A DNA stretch of 64,000 bases. Origin: Dipylidium caninum. Taxonomy: Eukaryota; Platyhelminthes; Cestoda; Cyclophyllidea; Dipylidiidae. Position 1 is the first letter of the stretch, and every line of letters begins with the position of its first letter. The position numbers were made by a program, and so were the translations under genes. The notes below the pieces were generated by a model. That model saw only the letters and a list, made by a program, of their open reading frames with translations, had not been told where the DNA came from and made no database searches. Shown here piece by piece: positions 12,058 through 23,384 of this stretch. The stretch lies in contig QEYB01000921.1 in assembly GCA_017562135.1 (NCBI GenBank), positions 186,001 through 250,000 of the forward strand, in the 5' to 3' direction.

Positions 12058-14003
12058 ATGAACGCTCATCACTCAGTTCATGTTTTGGTATTGGGGGATG
12101 TTACGCGATCCCCTCGCATAAAAAATCACGCGGAGTCATTTGCTTCAGAAGGGTGGCGTGTCAAGTTATCTGGCTACAAAAGTGTGAAATCCACCGCGGA
12201 TGGCAAAATTGACCACTGCTGCCTCTACGAACCACCAGCTTTCGTGGACTTATATTTTCCACGATTCATTGCTCTCCTCTTCAAGGTATATGATTTATTT
12301 TTTTACCCAGTCTAAATAGTATAGGTGCTTCTGCTATCTATCTACCTTTTCATACACCTGGCGATACATATGCGTGAGGATTTACTGTTTGTCCAATCAC
12401 CCCCCGCCGCACCTACTCTCGTAGTAATTTACTTGTTTGCTCTTTTTAAACGGTGCCCGGTTTGTGTCGACTGGCATAATTACGGCTATACGATTTTAGA
12501 AGCTCCTTTCGGTCGGAAAAGTTTTGCTTCAAGGTACCATTCATTTCATTAATTTTACCTTCCTCAGAATATATCAGTTAATGGAATTGGAATTTGCTGC
12601 ATGGTTTCTTAACTCCAACACGTTTGTAAGGACACGTCACTTTACGGTTACTAAAGCCCTTCGAGCCGACCTGTATAAGCGAACGGGAATCGATGCAGTG
12701 GTCGTATACGATAAACCGACCGTGGATTTTAAACCTGCAACAGTTGAAGAGGCTCACGAACTCTTTTCTCGGTTAGTATTTAGGTTGCCTATATATTTAA
12801 CCGACGGTTCATGTTTTCTGGCTTTTTTATCATGATTTTTTATATTAGTAATGTCTCATTTTTTATTTAAACACTTAAGTTAAAATTGTAGTAGGCTTTC
12901 AACATTTCTCTAAGAATGGAAAATTTTGCAATATTTTTGGAGTGTCGCTTCAGTGGGCGTTAGATACTTTTATCATCTGAGCAACCGGTGGTTTGTCCTA
13001 TTTAATTTGGATTTATTTTAAAGGTATTGACCGATTTTATTTTAGTTTGTCGTATAAATATCCGCAATTGAGAGCTTCAGAATCTGTAAAACCTGGAACA
13101 ATTTTTACCGTGGTTACCGATTCGTCCACAGGAGCGTGTAAATGGCGTGTGGATCGCCCGGCCCTCGTGGTTAGCGGATGCTCTTGGTCCCCCGACGATG
13201 ACTTTAACATTCTGTTAGAAGCTTTGGACAGCTACGATGCGACTGTCGCATCTTCGCCTAATATCCACTTTCACCAGCTGATTTGTGTTGTCACCGGTGT
13301 GTTTTCTCTGGCTCCATTCTTTTAAACGTAATTATTTACCCGACTTATTCATACGGTTTATTTTCCGTATAATGCTTCAAAAGCGGTGTTCTGGTTTGTT
13401 GAGCTGTCAAAGATGTTGCTTTTAGGTCGAGGACCGATGAAGTCGTACTTCCAGTCGATAATAGCCAAACGCCAGTGGAAGCATGTGGTGGTTCTGACCC
13501 CCTGGCTCGAGTGGACTGATTATTTGTTACTTCTGGGATCTGCTGACTTAGGCGTCAGTTTACATCGGAGCACCTCTAACCTCGACTTCCCCATAAAGGT
13601 ATATTTTGGCATATTGCAATTGTTTCGGCTCGGCGACAGTCATAGCTCACGTCTAGCAGGGAATGGGGCCATATGACGCTTTGTTTTGTTTTCAACACAG
13701 ATCGTAGACCTAATGGGGGCCGAAGTGCCGGTTCTTGCATTAGCCTATCCAGCGCTCTCTGAGCTGCTCCCAGACGGACAATTAGGGTACCATTTTTCCA
13801 CGGCTGAGGGCTTAACAAATCACCTGACACGCCTCCTGATGCCAAAGGAAGGCTTTGAGGGAGTTGGTGACGCCCCTGATCTTCGCCGCTGCCGACGCAA
13901 TCTACACGAAATCAAACTGTTACCAGGCAGGGACTGGCACACTCACTGGGTTCAAACAGTCTTGCCTACCTGTGAAAAGATACTGACAGATGGCCAGGAT
14001 TAA
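12058..14003 (+). CDS. ALG1: Chitobiosyldiphosphodolichol beta-mannosyltransferase
   Basis: ALG1 adds the first mannose, from GDP-mannose, to GlcNAc2-PP-dolichol on the cytosolic face of the ER during N-glycan precursor assembly. Six exons join with no phase conflict: 12058-12285, 12325-12533, 12568-12771, 13046-13296, 13426-13598, 13701-14003. This gives about 455 residues, near the human length of 464. Family blocks seen are HVLVLGDVTRSPRIKNHA at the N-terminus, a hydrophobic membrane segment in exon 2, FVQSPPAAPTL, VDWHNYGYTI, VVVYDKP, LVVSGCSWSPDDDFNILLEAL, CVVTGRGPMK, TPWLEWTDYLLLLGSADLGV and WVQTVLP near the end. The start ATG at 12058 directly precedes the conserved N-terminal block. 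Two introns are tiny (39 and 34 bases). The gene converges on the KDM6 gene, with about 600 bases between the stop codons. Confidence 0.95.
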
Positions 14004-14039
14004 GGCAACACTTCCTGAATTTGAATAACTTCTAATGAA

Positions 14040-14045
14040 AATAAA
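14040..14045 (+). promoter_or_regulatory. ALG1: Poly(A) signal AATAAA of ALG1
   Basis: A canonical AATAAA hexamer lies 37 bases after the ALG1 stop codon on the same strand. Confidence 0.65.
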
Positions 14046-14611
14046 TTTGTGATCATTGGCTTCTACTCTAAACCCAAAAAAGTAGACGCAAGATCATAAG
14101 GATACGCACAAAGTATATATTTCAAGATAATACAATTCAAAGAAAGCTGAGTGAGTATTCAGACGGGATTAAGAGAGGAGAGGAAGATATCGGAACCGGT
14201 ACTCTGACACCCGGTGTATGAGTTTCAGAAACCCCAGTGGGTGGAACCTGGGATTACTTGCCCACCGAATAAGCTGCCACTGGTTGCTGAAGGGGACGGA
14301 GAAGATACGGGTTAGACAACTTCGACTGGCGTAGTGCATATACTAAGACTGGTTGGTGGTGGCTGTCATCTACTCCGGTGATGCAACGGTACAGAGTGGG
14401 GTGAGACGCAGAACGTAAAGTTGCGCAGGTTCTAGCGCTTGTAGGTAGCAAATCGAGAGCTCTTTGTTAATTTGAGAGATTCGTGTTCGGCACTAATCTG
14501 CCAATCTAGCCTTAACCTAGAGACTGATCGCCCTACGATGAGAGCTTCAAAAGAATAATGTTTCGACAAGCAGCTGCCAGGAAGTAACTGTAAGCTGGTC
14601 ATGGACAGATG

Positions 14612-17600
14612 TTAATTAACGGCAGAGTGGCTGGCCATTTCGATGTAGTCGGTGGAGGGGAGGAGTAAAGAATAGGCAAAGTGGACACTGACCATCTGAA
14701 ACTGGAAGTTGTCGTAGATAGCGGCCAATTCTTGCATGTAGTACTCGGAGAGGACGCTAAATGAACGTAAACTGGGATCATTGCGACGTGCACATGCGAA
14801 GCAGCGCACTTCCGTCCTCTTCTCTTGTGTTGTCACGAAGAGTAAGTTGAAAACCTCAATCTGAAGACCACAACATACACAAATACACTTGTAAGCCTTT
14901 CGGCAGCGTGCATGAGTTGATAACTTGTGACTGTCTTCTGGCGTAATTGGATCAAATGACAAAAGTTAAATGCCGCAACCTTAGAAAGGGGGGTATGATG
15001 GTTTATTTGCTAAATATATAGGCTGAAAAGTACCTCAAGTCCGAATAATTTAATATGTTTATGCGTTATTGTTGGTCTCAGATCTTAACAATTGATCAAA
15101 ACCGTTAAGCCGGGTCATTGCGAAAGTGGTGTCAAGTTCGGAGAACCCTGATTTTTTGTCAGTCTGGCACAGCATGATGGAAAATAGCAGGAAGTGAGGC
15201 CGTCTAAAGCTACACACAATCGAAAATGAGCTGGTAAAGAATTCACCTCGCAATCTTGGCAGGAATGTGTGCAATGTCATCCGGCTTCTTGCCATGTCGT
15301 TTGACCGGAATTTCAAGTTGATCCAAAAAGTCTAACGTCAGCTGTGAATCCACCATTGTTCGGAGGAGGGTATGTCTACAAAAGGTTAAGCATAATCTGT
15401 CTGATTTTCTGCTACCTACTAATGAGCAAACAACTATAAAAATTAAGCAAAATATACCGTAAATAACTACCAGAACGACCATGAGCGCACGACTAAGTCA
15501 ATGGAATTCTTACCACCTAAATTATCAAGACAACTAGAACGAAAAATGAGTGAATAGTAAAGTTGCTAAGTCACCTTATCAGCTCGTAGAGTTGTATATC
15601 GCCCACCCGGATATTTTTCGCCAACTGCCAGGATAAATGAATTACGGGAACAGGAGACTTGACATTTCTCAGACGGTTATACTCAAACCTCTCCACGGCC
15701 AGTTGGTACTGCCTTGCTGTCAGAGGTCCGATGTTCCAGGCCACGTTGTTGCACCACCCCAAGGCCTGGACCCAGTAGACGGTGCCAGTGTTCAGCCACA
15801 CCAGATCGCCGGGCTTCTGTAGGAATCGATAAACTGGTATGCCTTCCTGGCGTAGCTCCTCTATATCTGGCCACCAGGTGCCAGTGAGAAAATCTAGACC
15901 CTGACGTTCCGTCAGTTGATGCAAAACGCCCCAGTACTGCTCGGGCACTGCAAACCACTCGCAGTCTCCAGGACCCACATTAATATTTACCGCGCATGTG
16001 TTGTTACTTTCCTGGTGGCCCGGGATCCTCGAGCCAGGGATCTGCGAGCCAACAAAGAATACATTAAATCATAGTAACTTTAAACAGTTATTTCTTACAT
16101 TCGGGTAAGGTGTTCCTCAATCAAAAGATGAAAAACAGCTTATGACAATTAAGAGTACAGTAGTAATGGCAAAATGCCTACTGCATTGAAAAGGCGATGT
16201 ATTCAAGATCTAGAGTTAAGGAGTAAATGAAGTACACATAAACGCATCCTAAATCGGTCAAAATAAAACGTGTTGAGTATTGCCAGGCTAAGAAAAACTG
16301 AATGCTTAAAGAGGACATGTCTGTCCCATCTTTAATTATGAGAAAGTGGGCCAAGAATGCACCTTCATATTGAGTTGCACAGTGTTCACGCCAATGAGAG
16401 GGTAACCAGCGTGGGAGAGCATGTTGACTGCAGAGGTGACCCTGAAGAAAGCGGGTAACTTATTCAGCTCGTGGAGTTGAGGCAACCACTTCTCCTCGTC
16501 CGAGAGATCGCAAATAGTCCCGAACCGGATCAGCCTATTGCGTTGCACCGTCGAGATAACAGATCCGCCTGTTGGCTTTCCGCTGGACGAAACTTTCGTT
16601 GCTTTTTGCATTTGATCACATGAGGTTCTGTAAAAGAGGAACCATAAGGTAAATTGGAGAGAAAATGAATTTTTTTTATGCTAGTAACAAAGCTGCACAC
16701 GCAACTTCAACCAACAACTACAGAGTAATTGCCCAATTTTATAATACCACTTTCTGCGAGATACACCAAGAAAGTATAAGCAAAATACACACATGGTATT
16801 ATATAAAGAAAGAGAGATGATATATGTGTAGCCTAGACTAAGTGTTAAGAATGAAGACGTTGAATCACATAGGCCGAATAGTCTTTATGCGTATCCTTCA
16901 CTGTACAAGGAGCAAAGATACACTAGAAATGCGCACAAAATGTTTTACCTTTGTGACCTTCCCTAAAGTAAGAACTAATTCCTTTCTAGGAGGTAAAAAA
17001 AATCGCAACCACATCTCCTCTTGAAAATGAATTTGACAAAACGAGTTCACTCACCCTTTAATGAATGTTCCAAGATCTCTTTCCACTCCTAAAAGAAGTG
17101 AGAAATCAAGCGAAATAAAATCAAATTAACCGATTTGAAAAAGAGAACAACTGGAATCATACCTGTTGATGTGGAATCGGAGTTTTGTTGCCCAAGTCCT
17201 TGCTTTTCTTCCCTCAGGGCCTCTTTAAATGATGCCACCTGGTAGTTGGCGTACCGGGCGATGGTGGTCTGAGAGCGAGGCGAATCGAGATACCAGGGAC
17301 TTTGGTCACCCAGACCCGACAACGATGAAGACCGGGTTTTACTTACGCCACTGGCCGATTGTGTACGAATCTGTAGAAAAAATTGTGGATGGTCACCTAC
17401 TAGAGATAATTGCCTATTTAGCCTTTTCACATTTGACACTTACATGACACCCAACTGATCTACTGGCATTGCATTAAAAAGACATGAAGAATTGTCCAAT
17501 TAGGCTATAAGCCCAAAACGATTTCCCTAATCTAAAATCATTTACACATAAAAGTATCAAAGCTTATTTGAAAGCATTTGTTATGGACACGAAAAATCAG

Positions 17601-20600
17601 TACTGCCTTGGAAACGAGGTCCACACACAAGAGGCACAGCTGTTCTTTTATCAAGAGTCCCAGTCTTATTACCTCTGCCGCAAATATCTCCTACAAGTTA
17701 GAGGTTTTATGCGATAAACTCATTTCAAATGATCAATTGATAAGCCTGATTTTAAAAAAAATACGGTAAGCGGTGTTCATAGACATAAACTTAATTCTAA
17801 TAGTGATCGTGACAGAGAGTTAAAGTGATCATCAAAATGTTGAGCAACATAGTTCAGTAAATATCCTAGTGACTCAAAAGCATTTTTGATTAAATGGTCT
17901 TCAAACCAGCACTTCAGCCGATTGATGTTCTCAAAGAAGCAGTTTTGAGAAATGAAAAAGGTTCCCAACGTGAGAATTTGTGTACTTCGACTCGCTGATT
18001 TGGGTTCGCTTCCACAAGCGATTTCGTGGAGAAGAGTCCTAGATCCATTCGAAGGGCAGCCGCTAGACCCCGCACAGTAACAACTGGTTGAGAGAGACAA
18101 AACCGAGCCAATTCTGGGGAGACAGCGTCTTTGCGCTTATCCACATAGACACAAGGCGTTGGGGGCAAGAGTCTATCCACTGGGCAAGGTTGCACAGGCT
18201 TTTCGGGCGGAGAAGGTAGAGGACTGCCTTCGGGCAGTAGGCTGTTCCACCAAGGCCCTCCTAATCGACCTAGTCCGGAAACCGCGTCAATAATCTGCAA
18301 TGGGGGAGTTTGAAAACATACTTAAACGATACTTGACTAGATATTCACGAAAAAAACACACCTTCTTAGCGGTCATAGAGGTGGTCAAATCCATGGAAGG
18401 ATTCTTCAACTGCACTACTGGGCGAGTTAAGAATGCTCGTAGGTTACGAACTAATTTTGGTGGATTGGATTTCGAGAGGGATTCTGAGGTGTTAGATGGA
18501 CCAGGGGTTGTTGAAACGGCTGTGTCTGGCTGTGACGACGCGGTCATTTCGCGTTTTGGTTGGGTAGAAGCGCTCTGTTGTGTTGCTCCCTCTGAGCACT
18601 TCACATCTGAGGCAGTGACAGTTGCATTTGACTCAGTAACACCGGGAGTAGCTGCAGTGCTGACGGCACTCCCAGGAGGGTTTTGGAAGAGTGTGATATC
18701 CACCAAGTCATCACCCGTCCCGTTAAGCTATAAAGCATTAATCAGTCTTGATTGCTGCTTAATAACGCACAGAACCAGTAGCCAAATCGGCTTGCATTGA
18801 TGCGGGCTGGGTATATGATACTTCAACTACTAATATGATGGATCTAATTATTTGTGCCATGACGCCTTGCTATGCAAAAGTATTACCACAAATTATAAGG
18901 GAAGAAGGAACAAAGTTTACAGATGTACTCAGGAATGTCCTATTTTAACCCTCTTCAGTTAAAATGGATTCACGTTAAAATAAAATCTCGCCACCTTTAT
19001 CTTGAGGCCAAGTTTTTCAGGGAGCTCCACCATTTAGATTCATTACTAAGACAAGGTAAGGGAAGCAACTAACCTGAGCAAATAGATCATCAGTGAGAAG
19101 GGCAAAATCGTCATCGGGAAGTTGATCGGTACCCAAACTATCCTCATTGGCAGCCGCTGAGAAAAGTTCGGCGACCGTAGCATCAACCTGTTGTTGTTGT
19201 TGTTGTTGACATGGTTTTTCAGCATTATTATTCGGGGAGGTTGCACAAGTAGTAACCGCAGAGGTACTAGCCTTTGTACTGTATGCATTAGTTAATGGTC
19301 TGACAGCTTCGGCTTCCTCCGTGGAGGACGTCGTGCTTATCTCGCGTTTAAAAACACGCCGATTAACACAAGTAAATGGGTCCTCATTCAATGCCAGCGC
19401 TGCCTCAGGATGACGCTTCCTACATAGAAGGTAATTGAAGGCCTTTGTATAAAGGCGCTGGAATTGTCGGCGTTGTCTAGCTGACTGACCACTGCCTTGG
19501 TGCTAGCGATGTATCGATGAAAAAAATGTTATAAGATGATCTGCGAGAGAGAATTTTCTTGATTAAGAATCACATTTGGTTAAAACCAAGTCATTTTACG
19601 TCAAAATAGATATACACAGTTGAACTAACTTACCAAAAGAGCGTACAATGTGTTAAGTTCTTCTACGGAGGGAGGTGGGTCCAGAAGCGATGTCGCACTG
19701 TTATCTTCTTTCTTACATTCTTCCTTCTCGGCTTCATTTTTGATCCTTTTACACGGTTTCAAAGTTTCACCACCTTGCCTTGGGATATCTATACCGCGTA
19801 AGTTTTAACTGCTTTTTAAAAATGTAGATTTCCACTAAGTATCAGTAATGAAAGATTGATGGAAGGTGGATCCTGAGTAGACCACTCAACAAGTGTACCG
19901 TATAAGAAAAACCCAGGGACGGAGAGAGTAGCAATAAAGTACAACTAGATCATTGCTTTTGAACTTCATTTTAAAAAGCCTCGAGGTAAAAACGAGTCTC
20001 TTCGACTAACTACAAATAAAAGCATGTCTCTTAAGAAAACGATAACTGACCATTATTCGCGCTGACTTTAACATCCCCAGCCTCCTTTTCCCCTTCCTCC
20101 TCTACTTCTTCTTCCTCCAACTTAACAGCATTATTATTAAGGAGGGTAGCCCAGTGAGTGCCGCTGTTGGAGAAGGCTGAACACTGAGATCGGTTGGCCT
20201 CCTGAAGCATGAGTTGAACCTGTCTCTGTGTTAATTCGGCGGGGATGGGCAGGTCCCATGCGGCATCTACGGTAGGCAGTTTGGCCAAAGGCGTGGTCGA
20301 GAGGGCGGAAGAAGGCACAGTGTTCCCGGATGCGTTTACCAGGCTCACGTCCACACCGACACCAGTACAGCCCACTACCACCTTATCAGCAAGGCGAGGT
20401 AATAATTGTTGTAGCGTTGCGATCCGTGCTTTTACAGGCGTCTTGATCTTAACGAAAAAGGATATTCAAATTACATTCTAATTTCGCTCAATTAAAGACT
20501 AACTTCTACGAACCACATCGCGTTTGTCGGCGTTCGCCGCGTTGGTGTAGCATTTTAGTGCTTCTTTAAATTGATGCATACTTTCATACAAGGTTCCCAA

Positions 20601-22332
20601 ATTGACCCAAGCAGTCACATGACACTTATCCAATTGTACTGCGCAAAAGTAAGCTTGTAGAGCATCCATGGGCTGGTTCTGTTCCTGGTACAACACCCCG
20701 ATTGAGCACCTATAGCAGACAATGTAGTAAAATAACGCGAGCAGCAGTCGTGTCAAATAAACTGGGTAATGTTCGCAACATACCAAGTATCAGCACTCGC
20801 CTCAGTCTTGTCAATGGAGCTTCGGTAGGCTCGAAAAGCATCTTGAACTCGGTTAACAGCTGCTTGGCAACGACCCAATAGATACCAGGTTTTGCCGTTA
20901 GAACTGTCCAATTCAATGGCTTTTTGCAGAAGTTGAATAGCCAACTCCTTATGGGCTAGAGAGGCCACACCAGGCTCCCCCTTTGCGCCAACATGGGCCC
21001 CACCTGTTTGATAAAGCCAAGCTAATACGAAGGAATTATAGGGAAAAAGAACGCATTACCCAATTGTCGCAAACAAAGATGTTGAACGTGAGTAGCTGTA
21101 TCCGGTTGAACATTTTCAAGTATTTGTTCATAGGTTGCCTTGGCTTGTTTAATGCGACCACAAACCTCCAGCAAATGACCTATTTGAAATTGAACTAAAA
21201 CACACTGTAGGAAAAAAATTAGCGCTTACTCTCAATGGGCCCCCAAGTACTAGGGCTCTCATCACGAAGAGCCTGGCGAAAATGCTTATGGCTCTTCTCC
21301 AAGTCTTTTCTCAACTTATAGATATAACCAAGACGGATGTGAATTTCTTTGCGTCGTGGAAATGATGGTTGGAGATAGAGGATCTGCTGAAACAGGAGAA
21401 CAGCACTACGGAGTAGGCATCGAAAATTGACTAACGTACCGATTAAAAGCGCCGAAATGGAAACAACACAGCGCAAGACCATAGAGGAAAGATAAGTTTC
21501 GGTGACCTCTTTCATCTACTAGTAATTCGTATTTCGAATAGGCTGAAAAGGCGTCATCGTACAGATGGAGTAGCAGTTGATAATGTCCAAGTAAGAGATA
21601 GATGGTGGGTGGGATGCTTTCGTCTAATATTTTCGAATACTTGAGATAAACTTTAATTCTGACTGTGGTTAGAGGCTGTACAGGATTTTGCATTTCATCA
21701 GCGGCTAGAAGTTCTTCCTGTTCTTCTTTTGCCCTGGCTTCTTCCAACTCAAAAACCTTCCTTGCGATAATTCCATCTAAGTAGAAAACGGCTCTCTCTA
21801 ACAATTTCCGGTTTTCGTTCGCATCAAGTCGAAAAACCCGAACTCCAAACTATAGTGTAAACAACATATATTCACTCTAAGCATTTGGCATGAAAAAAAT
21901 CGGAACCTCAAATTTGAATAATCTTGGCTATTGCGCATGAAAACCGATGAAATCCTTCACAGTTATTGACAACACGCACTCACACCCTCGCATAAGTGGC
22001 AAGCTGAGACACTATCGCATTACGTAACGACAGATACGTAGCATTTATTTTGGGTCTCCGAAAAAATACGACATCTTGGCACAAAACTTTAAATAAACAA
22101 CCAGTCATTGCAGAATCACGCTAATTCCGGTGTTGGCGAGATTGGAATTTTAGTGTGATTATGATTACTTATCTTAAATCATTCCAATTCGGCTTATCAG
22201 GTGAGCGCTTATATTGGTTTATATTAAGTAATTGCCTTACGTGCGCAATATTTACATTTACCTGTCAAGTTCTATTAGCTTTGTTGCTTCTTCCTCCGTA
22301 AATGTTAATGAAAAATAGGGCGGCGAGACCAT
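14612..22332 (-). CDS. KDM6A: KDM6/UTX-type lysine demethylase with altered active site
   Basis: KDM6 proteins remove methyl groups from H3K27 and act in the nucleus with MLL3/4-type complexes. I place 17 exons: 22262-22332 (ATG at 22332), 21440-21849, 21230-21405, 21060-21194, 20784-21021, 20514-20709, 20051-20447, 19634-19788, 19074-19502, 18362-18727, 17986-18294, 17163-17370, 17055-17088, 16363-16627, 15575-16041, 15247-15375, 14612-14930; about 1,430 residues. Exons 2-6 encode the TPR array (e.g. [40 protein letters not shown]). [10 protein letters not shown], a low-complexity linker with a Gln run, and [14 protein letters not shown] follow. The JmjC domain has the HxE ligands in [19 protein letters not shown] and the Asn and Lys expected for 2-oxoglutarate binding. 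The third iron ligand, His in human GTVHWVQA, is Tyr (codon 15775-15777), and a Thr is Ile (16024-16026). The C-terminal zinc module keeps CVCC and CFAC. Exon 1 ends in phase 2 but exon 2 starts in phase 0, so a small exon may be missing. The exon 6 donor is also uncertain; the better-looking site at 20503 breaks phase. Confidence 0.93.
19189..19212 (-). repeat. KDM6A: Polyglutamine codon run inside KDM6 exon
   Basis: A CAA/CAG run encodes about seven glutamines in the linker between the TPR and JmjC domains. It is in frame and lies in a region already low in complexity, so length variation would probably be tolerated. Confidence 0.7.
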
Positions 22333-23208
22333 GACGCCTACCAAGCTGCAAAGCGGCCTCTCACCAGTGTAACTCACTTCGGCGCCTGTGGCTAATTATT
22401 TAAACATCCATTAAGTTAATAATACAGCTTTCCATCTCCTACTACTTCCCCTGTCAAAGAGTAAATTTTCTTCAAACTATGTATTCAGAAAATTTTTTAT
22501 TTAAGTAACGATGGACTGAATTACATTTATTGCCGGGAAGTCCAGTCCATGCATACTACACGAAGGTGTAGCCAATATTGTTTGAAATCACATTATAACT
22601 AGCTTACACGGCTAGTATGGCAGGCACAAGCTAATATACTACTTTTGCGAGTAACTTATATAATAATGAATAGATCAACTCATCTGAGGCCGAAAAGGCG
22701 TGAATTTTTGGCTATTGACCGATTCTCACCCCTTTTGTGTTATTATCTTTAATTAATGTCAGCATATGACAGCATCCAGAACATTACTGCTAGACTAACG
22801 TGCGGAATATTTATGCTTAAAATAGTATTTAAAGATTAGGACCTTGTTTCAAAGCAAGCCTTAGACGAGACATTCGTAACTCAATCCGTGCCTATCATCT
22901 GGACATAGGTCAGTGAAACGTTTGTATAAGCACCTATGCATTTCTCTTAAATTCGGTTTTCTACGCATGGGACAAACTCCTCGGACCCAGAAACTGGTGC
23001 CCTCGCACCTCATTCCCTGCTCCTCGCGGTGATGACATGGGACAACCACTTTGTTGGTGAACATCACCAGGGTTAAATGCATATCGCTAGCAATGTTTCT
23101 GGCTCATCAGCAGACCCAAGGCCCTCACCGCCACCAACAAGGAGCACATCCAAAAAATCTGCCAAGCCGATCAAATTCAAACATTAAGGCATTAACATCT
23201 TGTACTAG
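22333..23208. other. Intergenic between KDM6 and the Tincar-like gene
   Basis: Nothing recognisable is encoded. It should contain the KDM6 promoter, as that gene reads leftward from 22332, and the 3' flank of the Tincar-like gene to the right. Confidence 0.5.
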
Positions 23209-23214
23209 TTTATT
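23209..23214 (-). promoter_or_regulatory. Candidate poly(A) signal of Tincar-like gene
   Basis: AATAAA on the minus strand (TTTATT on plus), about 170 bases after the stop codon at 23385. Confidence 0.4.
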
Positions 23215-23384
23215 TTACGATGATAAAAATTAGCCTTTGAATGAAAATAAAGATGGTGCTGTTGCGAGAATGCGCAAAGCGATTTGGAATGATTTGTCAG
23301 TGTTATTTTAAAATGTACAGAATGTATGGGCACACAAAATGCACGAATTGAGTCAAAGTAAGGCGAAATGGATAACAGCCACAT

